Positions 10,046 through 21,923 are shown, counted from the stretch's first letter. The stretch is DNA of 64,000 nt from Prosapia bicincta (GCA_036971475.1 JBAIZL010000005.1:232825369-232889368), one strand, 5' to 3'. Numbers and translations are program-made. Notes: a model not told the origin generated them from the letters alone.

Positions 10046-11433
10046 TGTAAAGTAATTTTTATAACACACAACACTACTCAGGCATTTGTAATTTAAATTC
10101 TTTATTACAATTATTTATTAATTCAACAAGTAAACAATTAACACAATAAACAGAACAAAAATAAACTTCACAACTTTTAACAAAATATACTAACTCTTAT
10201 TTTCTTTTAATTTTTTAGTTACCACATTTTAATACCTTTGGCTAGTTTAAGATCTCTTTATATCTCGGGGTTATAGTATGGGCTATATTTTTAGAAATTC
10301 TTAGGTGAATTAAATAAATTTTGAACAAACAATATTAAATTTTGAAAATGCAAAAAAAAAGCCAAACTATTTGAACTGGATTTATTTCTTACTATTAATT
10401 AACTACAAGATATCCTAATATACAAATTTAAACTTCTTTATTATCTTAAAAGTCCATTAAAGTTATTTTTATAGCGCTATTACTCAAATTAATAAATATC
10501 AAAATTTTGCTGGTCGCTTACGTAAATTCCCGTTCTCTCCAATTTAAACAATTCACACACTTAAATCCGTTTTAGTTCTTTCAAATTATATTTTCACTGT
10601 ATTAACTCTTTCAATTTTCTTATTCCTGTTTAATCTGGCCAAGTTTACTCACAAAACTGTATAATTTAGACGAACTCTTTCAAAAAAAATAGAATTTTGA
10701 CTGGTCAGCAAGGTCTGCTTCCTCTCGTAGCGTCACCCACGCTAGAATCCACTCCACTCTCACTACGCGTCCTTTTTTTCTAAAATTCTTAAAATATGGC
10801 CGCCTTTCTTCTCCAAAAAACACATGTTGCCTGTAATCTAGTTTGTTTTCTTTTTCTTCACTAAAATCGATTGTCACACTGACCTACATCTGTTTTACAG
10901 CTGACATATCACACGTTTGTTTAGAATGGCGTTTTAACTTGGTTAAACCTGATTGAAACTTACTGTTTCAATTTCCTATCGTCAACAAACCTTCCAGTGT
11001 TTATTTTATTAATATTATTAGTGTGTGAAGTGTCTTTGTGTTTTACTTTTGAAATAGTTCTGAATTGTGTGTGTTTTGCTTGGTCTTTCATAAACATAAC
11101 CTTTCATTGTTTACAATTTTCTTTTGTTTACAAACGTGTTCACTTTCTCCTTCAAGTAATTACTTAGCCCTATGTTCCTACAGTTTACAAATCTGTTTAC
11201 ACATAACTATTATTAGATTTTCTTATTTTAAATTTTATTTGATACAACAAATTTCTTAATGGATTTTTCAGTTCAAATACCTTGTTTATAATTCTATGCT
11301 TTTACCTAAATTTAATTTCAATTTAACCTAACCAAAATCTTTATGAATTTCTTTCTAAATTTTGTGTGAGTTATTTCTAATATATTTTCCAATTCTTAAA
11401 TAATATTATATAGCCCATTCTATAAATGTTACA
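10046..11433 (-). repeat. 5' LTR of the gypsy-class element
   Basis: 1388 bp copy of 2496-3883. Transcription would start in this copy and run toward lower coordinates. The leader and primer site occupy 9773-10045. Confidence 0.95.
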
Positions 11434-12302
11434 ATATATATGTATATATATGTAATGACAAATAGATTCTCTAAATGTCAAGCAGCTTAAGCAAACAAAT
11501 CACATAAACAAATAAATTAGTTTATCATCAGTAACAGACACTAGTACATAAATAAGCATTATTTATTTCCAAATCTTGTAGCTATGGGTCTAAGTAGCAA
11601 AAAGGGAGGAGTCAGCAGTGTTTTTACAACTTATATCTTATATTTCAACTCTGTTAGAATGTTTTGGTCATATATTAAAAATCACAGTGAATTTTTGCTT
11701 ACATACATATTCCATTTAAGAAATTTACAATATAAGGCAAGATAAAATGGAAGATTAGCACAAAAATATTTATAATGGAAAAATAATAATATAATAAGAT
11801 ATAATGGTCAAGCCCAGATAATGTTTTTAATCAAATATCCTACAAAAATATTTGGTATTTCAATATTTTGCAAATAGTTTGTATTTCATTTTGTAGGTAA
11901 TTTATTTCAGTAAACTTATAAGACTGAGGTATCTCTTTGAATGTTAAACGCAACTAAACAATTTTTGTGTATATCTCATGAGTTAGGTAATTAGTGGAAT
12001 CCCTTGATTGAAATATAGTTTGTTGACTGTATAATCAAAGGGAAATTTCCAGAAAGACGTAATTGTCAGGCTCCATTTGAAGGGCTAGATGTTGGAGCTT
12101 GTGCACAATATTACAAGCTCTCAACTGATGTCCATCCAGTCGAGCTAACGAGTAAAACAACAGGCCCTAGGTTTTTGGGGTTGGAATCTATCACAATTAA
12201 TTCAAGTATATACCCGTTCCTATGGTTTCCCCCGTTTCTATAATCCCACCTGTTCCTATAGTCCCGTAAAGGCTGATACGACGCCTGGCTTTAAACAAAT
12301 TT
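11434..12302. other. TA/TG tract, then AT-rich sequence without a recognised gene
   Basis: 11434-11452 is the remainder of the TA target. 11453-12180 holds no coding signal. 12207-12263 has three loose 18-20 bp repeats (CCGTTCCTAT, CCGTTTCTAT, CTGTTCCTAT), probably the front of the LINE remnant that follows. Confidence 0.6.
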
Positions 12303-13212
12303 TTGGAACAACCAAAAACGTTACTTGGAGCTCCTTTAAGAAGTATAAGCCAGGAATCTCCAGATGAGCCTAGGGTGAATGATAAGAGTAAGGAATTGTT
12401 GTTGGCAACATCACTAGCATTGCCATCACCAAAATATTTAATATTTTCATGTATCAAAGATGGAAAGGATCTTTCAAAAGTTTCTCCTTTCCTTATTAAT
12501 AAGGTGATTACTGCCTGTGCTGGAGGTGCTGTGGGATCTATAAAGAATCAAAGAAATAGGACACTGCTGGTTGCAACCTGTAATAAGAAGCGAACCCATT
12601 CTCTTCTGAAAATGACCTCCTTTTTTAACCAGGTAATGGTATCTGTGGCTCCCCATAGATCCTTGAATTTTTTAAAGAAAATCGTTAAATGTAGAGATTT
12701 GATGAAGATCTCTGTCGAAGGAATGAAGTCAGTACTGTCTTTTCAGTCAGTTATGGATGTATTGCCTATTATGATGATGGACAAAGGCGAGAAAGTAGTA
12801 ACAGACTTGTTTATTCTCACTCTTGAAAACCAGAGCTACTTAAATACATACATGCTAGTTACCAAAGACTCTCAGTAAGGCTTTATGTAGCTAACTCTTT
12901 ACGATGCTTCAAGTGTCAGAGTTTTGGGCACAATAATTCTAAGTAGAGGTATGCGGCCAATGTAGACCATGGAAGGCAATGATGAAAAGGATGGCGTTAA
13001 TACCCCGAAGTGCGCCAACTGAGGTAGTGAACATTCGACAGGATCTTAAAACTGTCATCACTTTAAAAATAAAGAGGAGAAGACTATCCTGGATGTCATG
13101 GCTAAGGAGAGAATATCATTTGGTGAAGGAAGGAAAATTTATAGATCAGCTCAACCAAATGTTGATCGAAAAACTTATGCCACTCTCTAACTGCTACAAA
13201 ACCTTGCTATAA
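12303..13212 (+). pseudogene. Jockey-like LINE ORF1 (gag) remnant
   Basis: The first 191 codons carry the conserved order of jockey-type ORF1 proteins: KYLIFS, LSKVSPFLINKVI, LLVAT, a KSLNF-like block (RSLNFLKK), RDLM and QSVMDV. After an in-frame stop at about 12876 the frame resumes with a zinc knuckle (LRCFKCQSFGHN) and a second Cys/His stretch near 13015-13070, with several stops. ORF1 proteins bind LINE RNA. No endonuclease or reverse transcriptase follows, so this is a 3'-lost, decayed copy. 13213-13350 is noncoding. Confidence 0.75.
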
Positions 13213-13350
13213 ATGTGGTGATTTGTCACAGAAGCTAGAAATTCTAACTGACGAAGTGAATCACCTTCTGTGGCTAGTTGTATATGGTCCGTCTTTGAAT
13301 TTAAGAGAACCTGCAAAGACGTTACATGATTTGTCTCTTTTACCAATGAC

Positions 13351-13482
13351 GTTGTGGGGTCGTCCTAAAAAACTAAATTAAACGTGTTTTCTGATGATAA
13401 GACATATAGATAAACAAGTTTCAGCTATTAAAACCATAGGTGGCGTTTTGGGGACTCCCCACAAAAATTGGCGACCCCACAA
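13351..13482. repeat. Small element with inverted ends (MITE-like)
   Basis: GTTGTGGGGTCG at 13351-13362 faces CGACCCCACAA at 13472-13482; the second copy is at 14866-14997. Inside is a further palindrome, TTGGGGACTCCCCA. About 130 bp with no coding capacity. No clear target duplication, so a MITE is only one reading. Confidence 0.4.
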
Positions 13483-14176
13483 TGCGCTCGCTTTGCAGAC
13501 GAAACTCCCGACAAGTGTCCTCACACACACACACAACAATTGAATTGATATGTTCATCTATTCCTAATTTGTTTGACTTCGCCAAACCAAGACTTACAGC
13601 TTTCCTTACTTTAAGAAGTACCTTATTGTAAAGGAAAGTATACCTTCTATCTTTTTTTTACACCATGTGAGCATATGTTGTGCAGTTCAAGAGGATATTA
13701 TACATAGTTGCATATATTTTTATGAGTTGTTTTTCCTAATTGTCAAGTTTGCCCTAAATCCTATCTCTGATAAAGCTGAGATCAAGAAAGAATTTAAAAA
13801 ATTAACGATATAATTATACAAGCCAATTTAATGTTTCAGCCATACAAACCTATCTTAGAGGTAAATGAAACTCACCAATACACACTCATCCACTTTGGAT
13901 CTGAAACTAAAATTCATGTAGTTCTCCCCTGATTATAATCTTCCAGAACTAATTTCTTCATTGTGTCAGCTTCAGTTATCCTCTTTCTGCACATATCAAA
14001 ACATAGTCATCCAGGATTTTCTCCAACAAGAAAAGTCTAATAGAAGGATGTTCTATATTATATAGTTTTATAGGTTGCCATAGTTATTGGCTAGGTTATA
14101 AATAAAAGGATTGTGATTTATGGTGTTTTTAAAACATAAATATATTGTAATTTGAATTATGCTATTTATTTTACAG

Positions 14177-14269
14177 ATATCCATCCTGGTAATTCCTCTA
14201 CTTCGAAAAACCAACCTTTGTGTGTAGAAGATGAAGATAGTGATATTATTTTGGAAGATGATGATTCAG
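14177..14269 (+). CDS. Host gene exon A1 (acidic module)
   Basis: 93 bp bounded by TTTTACAG and GTACATTTT. Phase 1 at both ends: the first codon takes one base from the previous exon and the last base is G. It encodes about 31 residues with a Ser/Asn/Pro start and an acidic end (EDEDSDIILEDDDS). It differs from exon A2 at only two positions, and a diverged relative is exon A3 at 61508. No codon is broken. Gene identity is unknown; an exon of one multi-exon gene is inferred from splice sites, phase and paralogy. Confidence 0.7.
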
Positions 14270-14384
14270 GTACATTTTATAGTTTTTCATGCTTAATATT
14301 TTCATGTTTTACACAAATATCATTTATACCATTATTATAGTTTTGTTAGCCTACGAAAGCATGGATACTCTAAGTTAAACTGTT

Positions 14385-14864
14385 ACCTGGTAAAAATGTT
14401 TGTAACTCTCTAAGACAATTATCTTTACCCTAAAAAATGTAACTAAATACAAGATATTAAGCCCAGATAATTAAATATATTAAGAAAAATTGTTCAGAGA
14501 TATATAATAAATAAATATGGAAATAATTAGTCTGGGTTTTGTAATTTTAAAAAGAATAAATTGAATAGCCTCTTTGGCACTACACGATTTGTGTTTTTAA
14601 AACAACTAATTAGTGTAAAGATATTGGCGTCGGCTATGTGTCTGAAGTTGTCACAAGACACTCTCCACAAGAAGTGTGTCATACGAAAAATCCCCTAAAC
14701 GTACCATAAACAAGAAGTGGGTGTAAATTCCAGTTCGTCATAAAAGCTCGCCGACAAGTAAAAGTACACAGTGTGTACACCGTTTAGCGACGCTAGTGCT
14801 CTGTGGTGCTAAAACTAGGAAGCGTTCGGAGGTGTGCGAAAATCAGTCGTATGCAAAATAATGA
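14385..14864. other. Spacer between tandem duplicates
   Basis: 480 bp found once. 14640-14850 is richer in G and C than its surroundings and has short inverted pairs (GTGTGTACAC); I see no gene or known element. Confidence 0.5.
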
Positions 14865-15614
14865 CGTTGTGGGGTCGTCTTCAAAAATTAAATTAAACGT
14901 GTTTTCTGATGATAAGACATATAGATAAAGAAGTTTCAGCTATTAAAACCATATGTGGCGTTTTGGGGACTCCCCACAAAAATTGGCGATCCCACAATGT
15001 GCTCGCTTTGCAGACGAAACTCCCGACAAGTGTACACACACACACACACAACAATTGAATTGATATGTTCATCTATTCCTAATTTGTTTGACTTCGCCAA
15101 ACCAAGACTTACAGCTTTCCTTACTTTAAGAAGTACCTTATTGTAAAGGAAAGTATACCTTCTATCTTTTTTTTACACCATGTGAGCATATGATGTGCAG
15201 TTCAAGAGGATATTATACATAGTTGCATATATTTTTATGAGTTGTTTTTCCTAATTGTCAAGTTTGCCCTAAATCCTATCTCTGATAAAGCTGAGATCAA
15301 GAAAGAATTAAAAAAGTTAACAATATAATTATACAAGCCAATTTAATGTTTCAGCCATACAAACCTATCTTAGAGGTAAATGAAACTCACCAATACACAC
15401 TCAGCCACTTTAGATCTGAAACTAAAATTCATGTATTTCTTCCCTGATTATAATCTTCCAGAAGTAATTTCTTCATTGTGTCAGCTTCAGTTATCCTCTT
15501 TCTGTACATATCAAAACATAGTCATCCAGGATTTTCTCCAACAAGAAAAGTCTAATAGAATGATGTTCTATATTATATAGTTTTATAGATTGCCATATTT
15601 ATTGGCTAGGTTAT

Positions 15615-16739
15615 TGTAATGTTCAAGCCCTTTTTGCTAGGTAAGTTTTACTTTTATCTTTATTAAAAATGTGTGTTAATTACTAATTAACAAATTAATT
15701 AACCTTACTTACCAGGGATCTAGTTCTCCGTTACAGCTCAGACATAATAATGTCTCTCTGTAAACGGTCTTCTAATCTTGAAGGTAGAACTAGGTTACTT
15801 GAGAAATGAGAATTGAAAGTTTTAAAATACAAAGCTAACCATTTATTAATCAATGACAAATTACAAAAGAACAAATGACACCAATGTGTCGAGTAATTAA
15901 CTTTTAATTACTGCTAATTATTCCATACATTTTAATTACTTATTAACCTTTAAAATTTATATATATCGAGAAGGTAGTAACTTAAGTTTTCCAATTTAAT
16001 TTTAGAAATGAATATTCAAAGGACAATTTCTACCGTTCATGTGTTAACCGTTTATCAATTAAAAATTCAACTTAGTTAACATTAAAATACATTTTCTTTA
16101 TTATTATCTAAAACGTACCTGGTTGTGCACATTACTTGTAAAACACTATAACATATACCATTAAACACTGCACATGGCTTTTGTACACTTAACACTTAAC
16201 ACATCGCTCTTGCAATCAGCGCTCTTGAACAAAAATGATATAAACTTTTACTTATTTGAAACACATAAATAATCGCTTCTGACTTCTTCTTTTGTTGCTT
16301 TAATAAAATTTGGTACCGGCCTTGACATCTTAAATTTTGAATACTGGAAGCTTATAAATTTCTAAGTTATGTCCGAAAGTGCCATCTCGTCCGTCTCGTT
16401 CGAAGACTTTTGGAGAAGTGGGGTCGTTGCAAGGACGCGCTAAATGAAATTTTCAAACAAACTCCCACCCTTATTTATATATATGAATATTCTGATTGGT
16501 TCACAAGTATCGCCTCATGCTTTCGTCACATGGCGTGATGTGGTTAATTACCTTAAGTTACTAACTTGTATGATAGTTTTCAATTTCGCCTGCTAGGAGC
16601 GCTTACTACCTACACTAGATTCACAATGTGCACCAAGAAAACAAAAAATTTCTTTTATATTGGGACGATATAATTATTAAAGAAAACTTAAATATATAAA
16701 TGAATTTATATGTAACACCTTATTTTTAAGAGTGTTACA
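15615..16739. mobile_element. Solo LTR with clean target duplication
   Basis: 1125 bp beginning TGTAATGTTC and ending GTGTTACA, flanked by TTAT on both sides (15611-15614 and 16740-16743). Copy 1 of the duplication has the empty site with a single TTAT at 14095-14098, which proves the insertion boundaries. The termini resemble the 1388-bp LTR family, but the body differs. No internal genes. Orientation is uncertain. Confidence 0.85.
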
Positions 16740-16818
16740 TTATAAATAAAAGGATTGTGATTTATGGTGTTTTTAAAACATAAATATTGTAATTTGAATT
16801 ATGCTATTAATTTTACAG

Positions 16819-16911
16819 ATATCCATCCTGGTAATTCCTCTACTTCGAAAAACCAACCTTTGTATGCAGAAGATGAAGATAGTGATATTATTTTGGAAGA
16901 TGATGATTCAG
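16819..16911 (+). CDS. Host gene exon A2 (acidic module)
   Basis: 93 bp, acceptor TTTTACAG, donor GTACATTTT, phase 1-1 and ending in G. Same peptide as exon A1 except for a Cys-Val to Tyr-Ala change before the acidic run. Produced by the tandem duplication. If both are spliced in, the protein carries the acidic module twice in a row. Confidence 0.7.
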
Positions 16912-17027
16912 GTACATTTTATAGTTTTTTCATGCATAATATTTTTCATGTTTTACACAAATATCATTTATACCATTATTATAGTTTTGTTAGCCTAAGA
17001 AAGCATGGATACTCTAAGTTAAACTGT

Positions 17028-18262
17028 TTGCACAATATACGCAAAATAATTTATTTTGAGTTTTTTCATAATTTTACTTGCGATAGTTTTCTTTGACTTT
17101 AAAATTATTTTCTGCTGTTGTTAGAAAATTGTAAAACAAAACCCTTTGTCAATATTATTCAGTTATTGTGATAAACAAAGTACATTTTATACAATTTATA
17201 TTATATATTTGACGCTATTTTTGTCCTATATTGTTTTTACCAATGTTAATAATTTGAGGAGATTGAAATATTAAAAAATTAAATAATGGTAACGCCATAT
17301 TTTAAAGCTCACATAAATGGTAGAACAGACTTTTATGTACATTTATTATATTCATAAACATAGTCAAATAATGATATCCTTTAACTGTCTAGTTAACATT
17401 ATAGAAAATTTGATTTTAACACAATAAATTTATTAATCAGTTATCACATGACAGTAAGATTGCATTTATAATAAAGCTCAGATATGTTATTTATTTCTAA
17501 AATTGATTTGATCATCAGAGTCATTGTTTATGGGACAGTACAATTATTTTATTCCAGATATGTCAGTAGAAGCTACATAACAAAAGGTCATCTGTTATAA
17601 AGGAGGAACAACTTTGTCTTGTCTCACCAGGCCCCAGTGCTTTTGTAGTTAAATATAATGTTTATCTTAACATTATCTTAGGGGAATAAGTAAAAGCTAA
17701 TCCATTCAAGACAGCGCTGGACATTAAAGTAGTTTTTAGTGCAACATATTTGATGAAATAGTGTTTAGAAAAACATATCAAACTAAATGTTGAACTTATA
17801 AACTCAAATAAAACATGTTTAACTTGGAATCTTTTAGTTCCTAGTAATTTTTCTATATCTGTTTTTTTATATCTTTATTAAATATGTCGGTCTTGGATGA
17901 CAACATTTAAATAAGCAAATACATATTATGTAATAGAATTTTATCATCAATAAAATAAAAATTTCATTAAATTTTAAAGCAATATTATTTATAGCAAATA
18001 ATCCACATTTTACAGTTATATTCAGTCCATTATCTCACCAATTCAGTCCCTTATTGCCTCCCAGTAATGCTGTAACATTTACAATTCATGTAAACCTTGT
18101 TCATTGCAATGTTTACAATAGGCGACAGTTTAACAAGGCCCATTATGATGTTATACTGTAAATATTTGCTTCTTCTATCATAACAGGGTAAGGGATAATT
18201 TGAGATTTTATTGCTGCATTGTCATATTTCTATTTATATTACACAAGATTAACAACCTACTA

Positions 18263-18266
<4 letters not shown>
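17028..18266 (+). other. Intron sequence, partly paralogous to 61.6-62.5 kb
   Basis: 16745-17860 matches 61440-62480 over its length (for example CTGTCTCACCAG near 17617 and 62264, and GGAATCTT.. GTTCCTAGTA near 17826 and 62450). The match shows that exon A and about 1 kb of intron were copied together long ago. 17860-18266 shows nothing further. Confidence 0.75.

Positions 18267-18300
<34 letters not shown>
18267..18300. repeat. (TA)n microsatellite
   Basis: TA run abutting the 3' end of the PLE copy at 18301. Confidence 0.95.
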
Positions 18301-18303
<3 letters not shown>

Positions 18304-18362
18304 GTTAATATATTACTATGTAAGTAATTTTATCCACCATTAAGTGCAATAATTTTACCTTG

Positions 18363-18406
18363 AGTGATGAGGTACCTTTCGGTCAATTGACCATTGTCGA
18401 ATCACT
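18363..18406 (-). ncRNA. Hammerhead-like fold in PLE P1 3' terminus
   Basis: Stem I AGUGAU/AUCACU (six pairs), core UCGACAA, stem II GGUC/GACC, GAAA, stem III GG/CC with UA loop, then U and C before stem I. It differs from the strict core at positions 3, 4 and 8. Confidence 0.45.
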
Positions 18407-19062
18407 GATGCTTCTCTGTTGTAGATGTTCGGTCTGTGAAGTTGATGTTACGCGCACTTTTTCTTGATCTGTGTGTATGATATTTCTATATAGTATGTCT
18501 TCTGTATATGTTGTTTGTAGATTCATTAAATTGTTGTGTATGTTTTTATAAATGTGGTATTTTTCTAGTGAGTTTAGTTCTATTGGGTTGTTATTTATTT
18601 CAAGTATGGTTAGGTTATTTTCGTAATTTGTTATTTCGTGTTTATGGGATATTAGGTGTGCTGCAACATTTGATACTTTAGAATTTTTGTTTTTGAATGC
18701 TCTATAATGTTCTTCAAATCTTATTTTAAATGTTCTGCTTGTTTTTCCTATGTAAAAAGCGTTACAGTTGTTGCATGTGATTTTGTAAATTCCTGATAGG
18801 TTATGTTTTTCTGAATTTGTTATGTGGTTTGTGTTATTAAGATATTTTATTATTTTGTTGTTTGGTTTGTAAGTTGGAGTGTAGTATTCTTTGTTGTATA
18901 TATTTGTTATTTTTTCTATTTTGTTATTGGTGTATTTATATTTTAGGTAGATTTTTTTATTTTCATTATTTTCGTGTTCCGGTTGTAGTGTTGTGTTGAG
19001 GTTAGGTTTTTTTGTGAATTTATTGTATATATTTTTTATAATGTGTTTGTTGTATCCATTTT

Positions 19063-20029
19063 CTATTCTATTTTTGTAATGTTATCTAATTCTTCATTTA
19101 ATTTTTGTTTGTTATCCTGTGTGTATTTTATTGCTTTATTTATCATGTTACTGTAAGTGTTAATTTTATGTGTCCAGGGGTGGTTAGATTTGTAGTGTAT
19201 TGTGGTGTTGTTGGAAGTAGGTTTCCTGTATACTGTAGTTTCTATTTTATTATCATTTATATTTAAAGTAATGTCGAGGAAGTTGATTGTTCTATTTGTT
19301 TCTGTTTCAACGGTGAATTGTATGTTTTCGTTGTATGTATTTAGTTTGTTTAATATTATGACGTGTTCGTTGTGAATGATAGGTTGGTATATTACAAGTA
19401 TATCGTCTACATACCTTGTCCATAGTGAGGTATTGTGTGTGTTTATTATAGGTTTAATTATTATTTGTTCGAAGTGTTGTAAATGTATTTCTGACATGAC
19501 AGAAGATATGGGTGAACCCATGGGGAGTCCTGTTGTTTGTTTATAATATTTATTGTTAAATTGGAAGTAATTTTGGTTACATATGTGTTTGGTTAGCGTA
19601 ATGATACTATCTATTATGTTTCTTTTTTCGTTATTGTGTATCAGTTTGTTTTTTATTATTTCTATGGTTTCTTCTATTGGGATACTAGGGTACATGTTAG
19701 TTATGTCATAACTTATTATTTTTGTGTTGCTGTTTGTTTTTATCGTTTTTATTTTATTAATTAATTCGTATCCATTTTTTATATTGTATGTGTTGTTGAT
19801 ATGTATTTTAGATCTTAGGATTTTGTCTAGAATTTTTGCGATTATGTAGGATGGTGCTGTTGTGAAATTTATTAGTGGTCTAAATGGTGTGTTGGGTTTG
19901 TGGATTTTAGGTATCCCTGATAATACTGGTGCGCATGGTTTGAATGGATATAATCTTGTGTGGTATTTTAATTTATTGTTATAGTTTAGGGTGTTACGGT
20001 GAGTGACTATTAAGTTTTTTATTGTAATA
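19063..20029 (-). pseudogene. PLE P1 reverse transcriptase fragment, frameshifted
   Basis: Encodes the RT core with SYDITNMYPSIP, GLPMGSPISS and RYVDDILVIY. A one-base loss near 19066 (compare 49723) throws the downstream GIY-YIG part (18410-19060) out of frame. The N-terminal codons before the RT (20030-20088) come from the neighbouring element and do not belong to this protein. Confidence 0.85.
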
Positions 20030-20038
20030 AGGTATTTT

Positions 20039-20220
20039 TGTAACAAAATACGCTTTTGTTTTTCTCTTTCTTGACTGAAGAAGATCATGTTGATCGAAAT
20101 ATTTCAAATAAAAGTGTATTAAGTGTTTTATATGTGTTTTATATGTGCTTATTTCCAAAGAGATTGCAGTTTTGGACTATTGCCTTTAGGTAAGTCGGTC
20201 AGTCTCCTATCAAGTCCAAA
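20039..20220 (+). repeat. PLE-type terminal segment with hammerhead motif
   Basis: Shares its order with 63340-63500: hammerhead core, GATTGCAGTTTTGGACTATT, then a GTCAGTCTCCTAT-like motif and a TA tract. A separate PLE lineage from P1; only the terminus is kept. Confidence 0.65.
20071..20107 (+). ncRNA. Hammerhead ribozyme motif
   Basis: Core CUGAAGA at 20075-20081, one extra A, stem II GAUC/GAUC around AUGUU, GAAA at 20096-20099, a one-pair stem III (A20099-U20102), U20103 as the cleavage base, and stem I UUGA (20071-20074) with UCAA (20104-20107). All core bases fit the consensus CUGANGA..GAAA. The 4-bp stem I and minimal stem III make activity in isolation uncertain. Confidence 0.6.
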
Positions 20221-20224
20221 AATT

Positions 20225-20225
<1 letters not shown>

Positions 20226-20278
<53 letters not shown>
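20226..20278. repeat. (TA)n microsatellite
   Basis: TA run bounded on both sides by PLE ends of different lineages. Confidence 0.95.
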
Positions 20279-20279
<1 letters not shown>

Positions 20280-20400
20280 TTGATATTTTACGTTATCCAT
20301 TGTTTTTCCGTTGCACTGACTTTATGAAGTTAATATATTACTATTGTAAGTAATTTTACTGTAAGTAAAATTACTTACAATAGTAATATATTAACTTCAT
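20279..20400. repeat. Mini-palindrome of PLE P1 ends, first
   Basis: The minus-oriented P1 terminus (20279-20361, including the segment that begins the P1 protein region) meets the same terminus in plus orientation (20364-20400) and both run into TA tracts. Only the last tens of bases of each copy are present. Confidence 0.8.
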
Positions 20401-20416
20401 ATATATATATATATAT
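20401..20416. repeat. (TA)n tract
   Basis: Short TA run separating two PLE-end palindromes. Confidence 0.9.
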
Positions 20417-20602
20417 GAAGTTAATATATTACTATTGTAAGTAATTTTATCCACCATTAAGTGCAATGATTTTACCTTGAGTCATCACTCAAGGTAAAAT
20501 CATTGCACTTAATGGTGGATAAAATTACTTACAATAGTAATATATTAACTTCATAAAGTCAATGCAACGGAAAAACAATGGATAACGTAAAATATCAAGA
20601 AT
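20417..20602. repeat. Mini-palindrome of PLE P1 ends, second
   Basis: P1 terminus minus (20417-20483) joined head-to-head to P1 terminus plus (20484-20602); the centre is GAGTCATCACTC. A step longer than the first mini-palindrome. Flanked by TA tracts. 20612-20667 is a piece of the terminus seen at 55081-55320 (GTATTAATAAAGAAC..). Confidence 0.85.
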
Positions 20603-20665
20603 ATATATATTGCAATATGTTTTCTTGTGTATTAATAAAGAACTAAGTCAAAATACAAATACAAG

Positions 20666-20667
<2 letters not shown>

Positions 20668-20738
<71 letters not shown>
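20668..20738. repeat. (TA)n microsatellite
   Basis: About 70 bp of TA, abutting a truncated LTR. Confidence 0.95.
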
Positions 20739-20741
<3 letters not shown>

Positions 20742-21923
20742 TAATAATTAGCTTCCTAATGTAAAATCTTAAATTTGGAATAAGAAAAAGGTCCCTAACT
20801 TGTTTGAACTGGATTAGGCTTTCTTACTACTAAACTATTATATTATTTCAAGATATTCTAATAATTTACAATTTTAGATTTTCTTATAATTTTCTTTTTA
20901 TAACTTTAAAAGTTCACTAAAGGTTATTTTTCTAGCGCTATGTACTTATTGATTTTCGGAATTTTGCTGGTTCATATAGGATTCAGTTCTCTTTAAGATT
21001 TATGTTTCACACACAATTAAATTCTTATTGGTTACTTTAATTATAATAAACTGTATTATAAGTTTTAAATTCACTTATTTTCGTTTTATTTTGGCCACGT
21101 TTCTTCACAAATTCGTATAATTTTGATGATATGCTCCAAACGTGATTTTGGCTTCTAAAAATGGCTTCACTTCCTTTGGCTGACGCGTCCTTTACTTTTT
21201 TAAAAAATTTAAACATGGCGAGGACTCCTTCTCCAATTCCATAATTATTACCCATAAACCTTTGCTTTCATGTAATGAAGTTCCTTTTTCTCCCACTAGA
21301 GTCAACTGTAACTCTGACCTACTTTCTTGGATTAAATTTGATCAACTAACGTCGGCCATTTTGGATTCCTTTTGATCCATATCCTGCTTTCATGAAATTG
21401 TTTTCAACCGTTTTAATTTGGTTAACACACTGCTTCACCTATTCCATCCTCAACAAACCTTCCAGTGTTTATTTAATTACTATTATTTGTGTGTGCAGTG
21501 TCTTTGTTTTTTTTCTTTTGTAATAATTCCGAAATGTGTGTGTTTGGCATGGGTTAATGTAAACTTAAACCCTATCTCACTTCATTGTTTATAATTGTGT
21601 TTTACCTTCTCTTTTAAGTAATTATTTATGCCCTATGTTAACAAAGTTTACAATTTTTTAAATTTTATTATTATTAGATTATCTTGTTCTAATTTTATTT
21701 GTTAGGTTATTTGATCCAACAAATTTCCTAATGCATTCTTTCCAGTTCAGAGTTTTTTTATATGTTAAAAATTTTTTTTTAGGCTTTCACCTTAAATTAG
21801 TTTTAATTTAATCCCCTAACCAATCTCTTAATGAATTTCTCCGATTTCACATTTTGTGTGAGTTATTTCTAATCTATTCTTCCAGTTCTTAAACAACATT
21901 ATATAGCCCATTCTATAAATGTT

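Larger units (their letters stand above)
2496..11433 (-). mobile_element. Complete Ty3/gypsy-class LTR retrotransposon
   Basis: 8938 bp with two LTRs of exactly 1388 bp (2496-3883 and 10046-11433). By eye they differ at one base (A at 3252, G at 10802). Both begin TGTAA and end TTACA. ATAT flanks both sides, but inside a TA tract, so the target duplication is not diagnostic. On the minus strand the order is LTR, primer binding site, gag, pol (protease, RT, RNase H, integrase), purine tract, LTR. Pol order RT-RH-IN places it in the Ty3/gypsy class. Both reading frames are open, so it is young and possibly still able to move. There is no env-like frame. Confidence 0.93.
13351..14384 (+). repeat. 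Tandem duplication unit, copy 1 (1034 bp)
   Basis: Aligns end to end with 14865-17027 once the inserted 1125-bp LTR and its 4-bp target duplication are removed; both copies then measure 1034 bp. A few percent of positions differ. The unit holds a small inverted-ended segment (13351-13482), a decayed repeat related to 60175-60550, and host exon A1. Confidence 0.9.
14865..17027 (+). repeat. Tandem duplication unit, copy 2, interrupted by a solo LTR
   Basis: Copy of 13351-14384 carrying exon A2. The solo LTR at 15615-16739 is absent from copy 1, so it landed after the duplication (or only in this copy). Confidence 0.9.
18301..20038 (-). mobile_element. Penelope-like element, family P1, 5'-truncated copy
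   Basis: The 3' end (18301) carries the family terminus GAAGTTAATATATTACTA, next to a TA tract; the copy stops abruptly at about 20038 in the middle of the RT region, as expected for incomplete target-primed copying. It aligns closely with the intact element at 48944-51640. Confidence 0.9.
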
